Source of the DNA: Betaproteobacteria bacterium
GTDB lineage: Bacteria; Pseudomonadota; Gammaproteobacteria; Burkholderiales; Casimicrobiaceae
NCBI GenBank assembly: GCA_003153475.1
Contig: PLYT01000105.1
Coordinates: 1-32,358 of the forward strand
Direction: 5' to 3'
Length of the DNA: 32,358 nucleotides
Shown: piece by piece, positions 26,011-32,358 of the stretch
How the letters are laid out: each line of letters begins with the position of its first letter
Numbering within the stretch: the stretch's first letter is position 1
Notes under the pieces: model-generated
Database searches by the model: none
What the model was told of the DNA's origin: nothing
The model's input: only the letters and a program-made list of their open reading frames with translations
Program-made: the position numbers and the translations under genes

Positions 26011-28067
26011 TCGTCACTCCCGTCGCTTGCGTGCACAGCATCAATGTCGACGCGGACGGCGGGAGCCGCAGCGGGAACCGCGGTGTCGAGCCCGCCTGCG
26101 ATCCAATGGCCGGGCGCCACTTCCACCAGCTTGCCATCGACCGCCGCGGATGCCGGCTTTGCAGCCGGTATCGCGCCTGCGTCCGGCAACCCGCTTGAGT
26201 GAGCATCCGGCCCTTCCGCGAGCGAAGGCACGGCAGACAGCAACGCGCGCGTGTAAGGGTGATAGGGCGGCTGCAGCACCTGCTGCTTGGTGCCGACCTC
26301 GACAAACCGGCCCGCGTACATCACCGCAATGCGATCCGCGAGGTAGGCGACCACCGAGAGGTCGTGCGAGATAAAGAGGTACGCGAGTCCCAGCTGGTCG
26401 CGCATGTCCAGCAGCAGGTTGAGGATCGCGGCCTGCAGAGACACGTCCAGCGCCGACACCGCTTCGTCGCAAACGATCAGCGACGGCGACGAGGCGAGGG
26501 CGCGCGCAATCCCCACGCGCTGCTTTTCACCGCCGCTCAACTGGTGCGGATAGCGCGCGCCGTAGGCGGGCGGCAGCTCGACCTGTGCGAGCAGCGCGTC
26601 CACGCGCGCGCGCCGCTGTACGCCGCGCAATCCTTCGAACAGCGTGATCGAGCGCCCGATCGCGTCGTCGACCGTCCTGCGCGGGTTCAGCGATGAATCG
26701 GGGTTCTGCAGGATGATCTGCAGCTCCTTGCGCACCGCCTTCAGGCTCTTCTGCCTGCGGCGCGTGATGTCCTCGCCGCGCAGCAGGATCTGTCCGGCGG
26801 TCGGCTCGACCAGGCGCAGCATGCTGCGGCCCAGCGTGGATTTGCCGCTGCCGCTTTCGCCGACGACACCCAGCACCTCACCCGGCGCGATCGAAAGCGA
26901 AACGCCGTCGACCGCGACGATCCTGCGCGCCGCGGGCGCGAGCCGCGGCAGGCCTCCCGCACCGCGCGTGATCGCGAGTCCGGCGAACGCACTGCCGACG
27001 CTGAATTCCTTGCGCAAGCCATTGACCTCGATCAGCGCGGCGGAAGGTGCACGCTGTGCGGCGGTCGCTTGCCGCGGCGCTACCGGCCAGCCGGTGCCGG
27101 CGAGGCGAGCGGCTTTCCAGCACCTGACCGCGTGACCGGCGCCATCGTCCACCAGTGATTGCGGCTCGTCGCAGCCCGCCTCCGCAAACGGACAGCGGTC
27201 CTGGAACACGCACCCGGCAATGGCTTCGGGACGGTCGGGGATCTTGCCGCCGATGCTTTGCAGTCGCGAATGGCGATCGCCCCAGATGCGCGGCGACGAC
27301 GCGATGAGCCCTTTCGTGTAGGGGTGGCGGGGCGCGGCGAGGATTTCCGCAACCGGGCCGCGCTCGACGATTTCGCCCGCATACAGCACGCAGACCTGCT
27401 GGCAGAAGCGCTTGACGACACCCAGATTGTGCGTGATGAAGACAATGCTCAAGCCGCGCCGCCGCTTCAGGTCGCGCAGCAGGTCGAGGATGCGTGCCTC
27501 GATCGTCACGTCCAGCGCGGTCGTGGGCTCGTCGAGCAGCAGCAGCGTCGGCTCGCACGCGATCGCGATCGCAATCAGCGCACGCTGCTGCATGCCGCCG
27601 CTCAGTTGGTGGGGATACGATTGGCTGACGCGCGCGGTGTCGGCGATGCCGACCTCGTCGAGCAGCTGCAGCGCGCGTGCGAGCGCCTGCTCGCGGGGCC
27701 ACCGCCGATGCTGCATCAGCGGCTCCGCAACCTGGAAGCCGACCGTCAACGCGGGGTTCAGCGACGTGAACGGATCCTGGAAGACCGTCCCGATCCGCGA
27801 TCCGCGCAACTCGCGGCGGCGTGCTTCGCCAGCATGGGCGATGTCCTCGCCTTCGAACAGGATCCGCTCGGCGCCGATCCGCGCATTGCTCGCGGCCAGA
27901 CCGAGGATCGACAGCGCGATCGTGCTCTTGCCGGATCCCGATTCGCCGACGATCGCCAGCGCTTCCCCGGCGTTGACGTCGAACGAGACATCGCGCAATG
28001 CCGATTTGTGGCTGCTCGCGGTCTTGTAACCGACGTTGAGGCCGCGCGTGGACAGGATGGGCGCCAT
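26007..28067 (-). CDS. fused dual ATP-binding ABC protein (DppD-DppF type)
   Basis: This 686-residue protein has two complete ABC cassettes in one chain. The first has Walker A GESGSGKST at 41-49, signature LSGGMQQRALIAIAIA and Walker B LLLLDEPTTALD. An oligopeptide-type C-terminal motif follows (GCVFQDRCPFAEAGCDEPQSL). The second cassette carries Walker A GESGSGKSTLGRSML, signature LSGGEKQRVGIARALA and Walker B LIVCDEAVSALD. Both NBDs appear catalytically competent. ATG 28067 lies 5 bases after the permease stop; the open frame runs further upstream only as an overlap with the permease. It powers the permease pair next to it. Confidence 0.94.
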   Translation of the reverse strand: MAPILSTRGLNVGYKTASSHKSALRDVSFDVNAGEALAIVGESGSGKSTIALSILGLAASNARIGAERILFEGEDIAHAGEARRRELRGSRIGTVFQDPFTSLNPALTVGFQVAEPLMQHRRWPREQALARALQLLDEVGIADTARVSQSYPHQLSGGMQQRALIAIAIACEPTLLLLDEPTTALDVTIEARILDLLRDLKRRRGLSIVFITHNLGVVKRFCQQVCVLYAGEIVERGPVAEILAAPRHPYTKGLIASSPRIWGDRHSRLQSIGGKIPDRPEAIAGCVFQDRCPFAEAGCDEPQSLVDDGAGHAVRCWKAARLAGTGWPVAPRQATAAQRAPSAALIEVNGLRKEFSVGSAFAGLAITRGAGGLPRLAPAARRIVAVDGVSLSIAPGEVLGVVGESGSGKSTLGRSMLRLVEPTAGQILLRGEDITRRRQKSLKAVRKELQIILQNPDSSLNPRRTVDDAIGRSITLFEGLRGVQRRARVDALLAQVELPPAYGARYPHQLSGGEKQRVGIARALASSPSLIVCDEAVSALDVSLQAAILNLLLDMRDQLGLAYLFISHDLSVVAYLADRIAVMYAGRFVEVGTKQQVLQPPYHPYTRALLSAVPSLAEGPDAHSSGLPDAGAIPAAKPASAAVDGKLVEVAPGHWIAGGLDTAVPAAAPAVRVDIDAVHASDGSDD

Positions 28068-28072
28068 GACGG

Positions 28073-28969
28073 TCAGCGCCGCTCGAAGAAGTGCGGATCG
28101 AGGCGTTCGCGCAACGCGTCGCCGAGCAGGTTGACGCCGATCACCGTGAGGCACATGGCGATGCCGGGCGCCAGCGCAATCCACGGCGCCTGCAGCATGA
28201 ACGGCCGCGCTTCGCTGATCATCAATCCCCAGTCCGAGCTCGGCGGCTGCGCGCCCATGCCGAGGAAGCTCAGCGCCGCGCCGAGCAGGATGGCGAACGT
28301 GATCCGCAGGCTGCCTTCGACGACGATGCAGGGCCACACGTTCGGCAGGATCTCGCGCAGCAGGATCATCGCCGGCGATTCGCCGCGCGCGCGTGCCGCG
28401 ACGACGAATTCCTCCTGCGCAAGTCCCATCGTGACGATGCGGATGATGCGGATGATCGCCGGCATGTAGATGATGCCGACGACGAAGGCCGCCTTCTCGA
28501 GGCTGGGCGTGGAAAACGCGAGGATCAGCACGCCGAACAGGATCGGCGGGAACGACATCAGCATGTCGCTGAAGCGCATCAGCATGCCGTCCAACCGCCC
28601 GCCCGCGTAGCCGGCGATCATGCCGAGCGGCACGCCCAGCATCAGACTCACCAGCGTGGCGACAAATCCCAGCACCAGCGACAGGCGCGCGCCGAGCATC
28701 ACGCGGCTTAACACGTCGCGGCCGAATTCGTCGGTGCCGAACCAGAACTCGCTGCTTGGCGGCGCAAGCCGGCTTGCGAGATGCATCTCGCTGAACGGAT
28801 ACGGCGCGATCCACGGCGCCGCCAGCGCCAGAACGATGATCGGCACCACGATCGCGAGACCGAAGAGCAGCGGAAGCGACATCGGCGGCCGGGACACGGA
28901 CGTCGTGCCGGATGTCGATCCCGCCGCGTGCGCGTCAAGCGTAGCGGATTTTGGGATTGAGATAGGCAT
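28073..28969 (-). CDS. ABC transporter permease, DppC type
   Basis: This 298-residue inner-membrane protein has a first membrane helix near residues 31-52 (SLPLLFGLAIVVPIIVLALA). The family periplasmic segment FGTDEFGRDVLSRVMLGARLSL is followed by further helices. The EAA-type ATPase contact loop, EEFVVAARARGESPAMILLREILPN, is near residue 190. The N-terminus is long; ATG 28882 is an alternative start. The assigned ATG lies inside the upstream permease gene, overlapping it by 35 bases, so translation is probably coupled. Confidence 0.93.
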   Translation of the reverse strand: MPISIPKSATLDAHAAGSTSGTTSVSRPPMSLPLLFGLAIVVPIIVLALAAPWIAPYPFSEMHLASRLAPPSSEFWFGTDEFGRDVLSRVMLGARLSLVLGFVATLVSLMLGVPLGMIAGYAGGRLDGMLMRFSDMLMSFPPILFGVLILAFSTPSLEKAAFVVGIIYMPAIIRIIRIVTMGLAQEEFVVAARARGESPAMILLREILPNVWPCIVVEGSLRITFAILLGAALSFLGMGAQPPSSDWGLMISEARPFMLQAPWIALAPGIAMCLTVIGVNLLGDALRERLDPHFFERR

Positions 28970-29879
28970 AAACGACGTCGGCAGCGAGATTGGAAAGGCA
29001 GTACGCGGTCGTGATGAGCAGCACGCTCGCCTGGATCAGTGCGATGTCGTGGCGCTCGATGGCGAACAGCAGCAGCCGGCCGATCCCGGGAAACGAGAAC
29101 ACCGATTCGATGACGACGATGCCGCCGAGCAGCCAGCCGATGTCGATCGCCAGCACGGTGACCGTCGGTAGCAGCGCATTCTTCAATGCGTGGCGCATCA
29201 GGACCAGCCGCTCCGGCATCCCCTTGGCGCGCGCGTTGCGCACGTAGTTCGACGTCAGCACCTCGAGCATGCTCGAGCGGGTCTGGCGCGAGATGTGCGC
29301 GATCAGTGTGAACGTCAGCGTCGCCGCGGGCAGCACCAGGTGCGCCGCCCACGGCCCGAATCCCTGCGACAGAGGGACGAAGCCTCCGGACGGCAAGATC
29401 TGCAGGTAGCCGGCGAAGAAGAGGATCAGCACGATGCCCCAGAAGAACTCCGGCACCGAGATGCCGAGGTAGGTGAATATCGACGTGATGTGGTCGACAG
29501 CGCGGTTGTGATTGAGCGCCGCCAGCACGCCGAACAGGATGCCGAACACCGCGACGAACACGAACGACACTGCCGCCAGCAGCGCGGAACGGCCGAACGC
29601 CTCGGTCACCATCGGTCCGATCGGCCGCTGCATCACGATCGAATCGCCAAGGTTTCCCGACAGGAACGCGGACGCCCAGTGCCAGTAGCGCACGCCAAGC
29701 GGCTGGTCGAGGCCGAGTCGCGCGCGAATCGCCTCGATGACGTCCGCGGACGCGAACTGGCCGGCGATGAAGTGTGCGACATCGCCCGGCATCACGTTGA
29801 CGATCAGGAACACGATGACGGACACGCCAACCAGGATGAAGGCAATCGAGAAGAGGCGCCGCAGGATATAGGTCAGCAT
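28935..29879 (-). CDS. ABC transporter permease, DppB type
   Basis: This is a 314-residue permease beginning MLTYILRRLFSIAFILVGVS, the classic DppB opening. VIFLIVNVMPGD and RARLGLDQPLGVRYWHW follow. LGISVPEFFWGIVLILFFAG and the EAA loop SNYVRNARAKGMPERLVLMRHALKNAL come later. Six transmembrane helices are expected. ATG 29879 is chosen over an upstream start because the membrane helix begins there and the upstream part is arginine-rich and out of character. It pairs with the DppC-type permease and follows the acyl-CoA dehydrogenase gene by 82 bases. Confidence 0.93.
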   Translation of the reverse strand: MLTYILRRLFSIAFILVGVSVIVFLIVNVMPGDVAHFIAGQFASADVIEAIRARLGLDQPLGVRYWHWASAFLSGNLGDSIVMQRPIGPMVTEAFGRSALLAAVSFVFVAVFGILFGVLAALNHNRAVDHITSIFTYLGISVPEFFWGIVLILFFAGYLQILPSGGFVPLSQGFGPWAAHLVLPAATLTFTLIAHISRQTRSSMLEVLTSNYVRNARAKGMPERLVLMRHALKNALLPTVTVLAIDIGWLLGGIVVIESVFSFPGIGRLLLFAIERHDIALIQASVLLITTAYCLSNLAADVVYAYLNPKIRYA

Positions 29880-29961
29880 GGAGTCGGCCCGGGCCCGGGC
29901 TCGAGCATCGCGCGGCGGCGCACGTTTGCGCGCGGCCACGTGAGAGTCGCGCTGGTCCGGC

Positions 29962-31110
29962 TCAATGCAGCAGCGTCCGCGCGATGATGTTGCGCTGGAT
30001 CTCGGAGGAGCCCTCGTAGATCCGCATCACACGCACATCGCGCACAAGGCGCTCGAGCGGCATCTGCCGCGAATAGCCGTAGCCGCCGTGAATCTGCAAC
30101 GCGTTGTCGGTGACGCGGCCCGCCATCTCTGCGGCGAAGAGCTTCGCCATCGCGGCTTCGTGCGAGAAGCGCGCGCCGTCGGCGCGCAGGCGCGCCGCGC
30201 GCAATCCCAGCAGCCGCGCAGCGTCGAGTTCGGTGGCCATGTCTGCGAACATCCATTGCAGCCCCTGGAAGCGCGCGATCGGCTCGCCGTCGACTTCCCG
30301 CGTCTTCGCCCACGCGAGCGCCATGTCCAGTGCCGCGCGCGCGATGCCCGTGCACGTCGCGGCGATCTCGATGCGGCCATTGTCCAGCACCTTCATCGCC
30401 GTGCGAAATCCCGACCCTTCGGCCCCGAGGCGGCAATCGGCGGCGACCTCGCAGCCATCGAAGCGCACCTCGAATACGTGGCCGCCCTTGAGCCCCATTG
30501 TCGGCTCGGCGGGACCCATCGACACGCCTTTCGCGTTGCGGTCGACGACGAACGCGCTGATGCCGCGCGCGCGGGCAGACGCATCGGTGATCGCAAACAC
30601 CACGATGAAGTCGGCGTGCGCGGCGTTGGAAATGAAATGCTTGACGCCGTTCAGCAGGTAACGATCTCCGAGCGGATCTCCGAGCGCGCTTGCGCGCGTG
30701 GTCATGTCCGCGGGGTTGGAGCCTGCATTGGGCTCGGTCAGTGCGAATGCGCCCAGGGTTTTCCCACTGGCCGCCGGCACCAGCCACCGCGCCCGCTGCG
30801 TGTCGTCGCCGCCGATCAGGATGGCGTCGGTCGCAAGAAAGTGCGCGGTGACCATCGAGGTCGTCGATGCACACGCGGCGGCGAGCGCTTCGACTGCAAG
30901 GTAGAGTGCCACCGACGAGACACCGGCACCGCCCCAGCGCTCCGGAAGGTTCATCCCCATGAGGCCGACTTCGGCGAGTGCGGGGAGGTGCACGCCGGCG
31001 AACAATGCGGAATCGTCGATCTCGGCCGCGCGCGGCGCGATGACCTCGTCGGCAAAGCGCCGGACGCTGTCGGCCACCGCCAGATCGTCGTCGTCGGTAA
31101 AAGGGTCCAT
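29962..31110 (-). CDS. acyl-CoA dehydrogenase
   Basis: This 382-residue flavoenzyme catalyses alpha,beta-dehydrogenation of an acyl-CoA and passes electrons to ETF. FAD-binding motifs GAFALTEPNAGSNPADM near residue 120 and LNGVKHFISNAAHADF near 153 are present. LQIHGGYGYSRQMPLERLVRD and RIYEGSSEIQRNIIARTLLH close the protein. The expected catalytic base is Glu366 in YEGSSEIQ. No clear ribosome-binding site precedes ATG 31110. It is the first gene of the minus-strand run, divergent from the LysR gene across a 100-base AT-rich gap. The fatty or aromatic acyl specificity cannot be read directly from sequence. Confidence 0.93.
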   Translation of the reverse strand: MDPFTDDDDLAVADSVRRFADEVIAPRAAEIDDSALFAGVHLPALAEVGLMGMNLPERWGGAGVSSVALYLAVEALAAACASTTSMVTAHFLATDAILIGGDDTQRARWLVPAASGKTLGAFALTEPNAGSNPADMTTRASALGDPLGDRYLLNGVKHFISNAAHADFIVVFAITDASARARGISAFVVDRNAKGVSMGPAEPTMGLKGGHVFEVRFDGCEVAADCRLGAEGSGFRTAMKVLDNGRIEIAATCTGIARAALDMALAWAKTREVDGEPIARFQGLQWMFADMATELDAARLLGLRAARLRADGARFSHEAAMAKLFAAEMAGRVTDNALQIHGGYGYSRQMPLERLVRDVRVMRIYEGSSEIQRNIIARTLLH

Positions 31111-31210
31111 TGGGCGCTGGCGTATGGGAGCAGATTAGCTTGACACGCCAGGGCAATTAATAAAATATAGATTTTTCATTGGTTGAATTAGTAAAAGTGA
31201 TTCACTTCCC
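31111..31210. promoter_or_regulatory. divergent promoter region between acyl-CoA dehydrogenase and LysR genes
   Basis: This 100-base gap is far more AT-rich than its surroundings (TTAATAAAATATAGATTTTTCATT). It holds candidate -10 elements in both directions. AAGTGA-T-TCACTT (31195-31207) is a perfect inverted repeat ending 3 bases before the LysR start. A LysR protein would be expected to bind here and control both genes. Confidence 0.6.
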
Positions 31211-32140
31211 GTGATCCGGTTCTCCTTCCGGCAGCTCACCTATTTCGTCGCCGCGGCGCAGGAGGGCAGCACGTTGCGCGCCGCCGAGGCGCTCAACGTG
31301 TCGCAGCCCGCGGTATCGGTCGCCATCAGCGACCTTGAAAGCACGTTCGGCCAGAAGCTGTTCGTCAGGCGGCATGCGCAGGGGATGGTGCTGACCCCTT
31401 ATGGTCGCCGCAAGCTGGCGGAGGTCCGCCAGCTGCTGGTCCACGCGAATGCGATTTCGGGTTCCGACGAAGACGGATCGCTGTCCGGCGATCTCGAGCT
31501 CGGTGTCTTTTCCACGCTGGCGCCGGCGTTCGCGCCCGGGCTCATGCGCGCGTTCGCGGCGCTGCATCCCAATGTCCGCGTGCACATGCGCGAGGAGAAC
31601 CTGGACCAGATCCAGTCGGACCTCACCGGCGGGATCATCGAGCTTGCGCTGCTCTACGACCTCGACACGATCAACGAGATCGAGCGCATCCCGCTCGCGG
31701 ACTTCCAGCCGTATGTGCTGTTGCGCGAAGGCCATCCGCTGGCGAAACGGGGGAAGGTGTCGCTCATCCAGCTGGCCGCCGAGCCGTTCGTGCTGATCGA
31801 CCTGCCGCACAGCCGCGAATACTTCCTGTCGCTGTTCCGCATGGCCGGCGTGATGCCCGCCAACCTGATCCGCTGCGTGTCGATCGAAACGGTGCGCGGG
31901 CTGGTGGCCAACGGCTTCGGTGTCAGCATCCTGATCACGCATCCCTACGGCGAGCACGCATACGACGGGCGCCGCCTGACGTACCGTCCGCTGGCGGAAA
32001 ACGTGCCGCCGCAACGCGCGATCATCGGCTATTCGTCGAATGCGCCGAGGACTCGGCTCGCCGACGCGTTCGTCGCGGTCGCACAGCATTATTTCGCCAA
32101 TCTGCCGGTGAGCAAGCCACCTTCAAGAAATAGGAAATAG
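31211..32140 (+). CDS. LysR-family transcriptional regulator
   Basis: This 309-residue protein has the N-terminal winged helix-turn-helix FRQLTYFVAAAQEGSTLRAAEALNVSQPAVSVAISDLE at residues 6-43, followed by KLFVRRHAQGMVLTPYG. A substrate-binding domain from about residue 90 (LELGVFSTLAPAFAPGLMRAF) completes it. The start is GTG 31211; there is no in-frame alternative after the TGA at 31184, and no Shine-Dalgarno is visible. LysR regulators bind a small effector and usually control the divergent operon. By position it should control the acyl-CoA dehydrogenase-transporter-hut run and possibly the HutU-like gene downstream. The effector may be urocanate or the imported substrate. Confidence 0.93.
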   Translation: MIRFSFRQLTYFVAAAQEGSTLRAAEALNVSQPAVSVAISDLESTFGQKLFVRRHAQGMVLTPYGRRKLAEVRQLLVHANAISGSDEDGSLSGDLELGVFSTLAPAFAPGLMRAFAALHPNVRVHMREENLDQIQSDLTGGIIELALLYDLDTINEIERIPLADFQPYVLLREGHPLAKRGKVSLIQLAAEPFVLIDLPHSREYFLSLFRMAGVMPANLIRCVSIETVRGLVANGFGVSILITHPYGEHAYDGRRLTYRPLAENVPPQRAIIGYSSNAPRTRLADAFVAVAQHYFANLPVSKPPSRNRK

Positions 32141-32249
32141 CTATTCAGACTATTAGTATTCCTTGGTTTTTTCTATTTCGCCTGGTGCTATATTTTTGCG
32201 ACGCAGCGCGGGCGTCGACCACGCTGCGTATCAACCAAGGAGTCGTGCA
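32141..32249 (+). promoter_or_regulatory. AT-rich leader of the HutU-like gene
   Basis: The gap after the LysR stop is again AT-rich (GACTATTAGTATTCCTTGGT, then TTTTTTCTATTTCG and CTATATTTTTG). It resembles the base composition of the 31111-31210 gap and could carry a promoter and a second LysR site. AAGGAG at 32238-32243 precedes the TTG start. Confidence 0.5.
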
Positions 32250-32358
32250 TTGATCGTCCAAGCCTCCAACCCCAGGGTCATTCGTTCGCCGCGCGGCGCC
32301 ACGCTCAATGCCAGGAGCTGGCAGACCGAGGGTCCGTTGCGGATGCTGATGAACAACC
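32250..32358 (+). CDS. second urocanate hydratase-like protein, N-terminal part
   Basis: A frame from TTG 32250, preceded by AAGGAG with about 6-base spacing, gives 36 residues before the window ends. The segment [20 protein letters not shown] followed by GPLRMLMNN matches the N-terminus of HutU. The complete HutU in this window has [20 protein letters not shown] and APYRMIQNN at the same place. It is therefore a divergent second member of the urocanase family on the opposite strand, downstream of the LysR gene. Such relatives include true urocanases and enzymes acting on modified urocanates such as thiourocanate. Too little is visible to choose. Confidence 0.8.
   Translation, partial: MIVQASNPRVIRSPRGATLNARSWQTEGPLRMLMNN

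Noticed and set aside
23077..26202. Plus-strand frames of about 500 codons opposite the binding-protein and OYE genes
   Set aside because: They are GC-driven antisense frames with no recognisable domain; the minus-strand proteins have full sets of family motifs.
28068..28814. N-terminal extension of the double ATPase by about 250 residues
   Set aside because: The extension overlaps the DppC-type permease in another frame and is arginine-rich. ATG 28067 gives the normal ABC start.

Overview
The window is GC-rich, gene-dense DNA from a proteobacterium, most likely a betaproteobacterium of the Burkholderiales. That placement is inferred from the IS407-like transposase, the AcpA-type phosphoesterase, and the five-step Hut pathway with HutD, HutF and HutG. 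No RNA genes or CRISPR arrays were seen.

Bases 1 to about 15,750 form a loosely packed accessory region with many damaged genes. In order it holds: a truncated IS3-family transposase fused to a decayed alpha/beta hydrolase; a small unknown protein whose diverged paralog lies 4.5 kb away; a lone ispD; an AcpA-type phosphoesterase frameshifted at a run of eight C; a histidine-rich small protein; a C-terminally broken methyltransferase; a large secreted phosphoesterase; an SRPBCC protein; a VOC protein with its ribosome-binding site in a hairpin; a class III cyclase/TPR protein split by an in-frame stop; a ParE/ParD-type toxin-antitoxin pair with a perfect palindromic operator; and the 3' remnant of a DapA-family aldolase. 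Two diverged copies of a roughly 300-base sequence flank the cyclase and toxin-antitoxin segment.

Bases 15,758 to 31,110 are compact and intact, and every gene is on the minus strand. Transcription would run from an acyl-CoA dehydrogenase through two peptide-type ABC permeases, a fused double ATPase, an Old Yellow Enzyme-family oxidoreductase, a periplasmic binding protein and a family III (CaiB-like) CoA-transferase into hutU-hutD-hutI-hutF-hutG. A LysR regulator starts divergently at 31,211. It is followed by the first 36 codons of a second HutU-like protein that runs off the window.

The hut genes convert urocanate to glutamate plus formate. No histidine ammonia-lyase is present, so histidine is not obviously the entry compound. 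A CoA-transferase plus an acyl-CoA dehydrogenase, as in CaiB/CaiA chemistry on gamma-butyrobetaine and crotonobetaine, could oxidise a saturated imidazole carboxylate such as imidazole propionate to urocanate. I propose this locus as a candidate uptake and catabolic system for imidazole propionate or a related imidazole acid; that assignment is inference.
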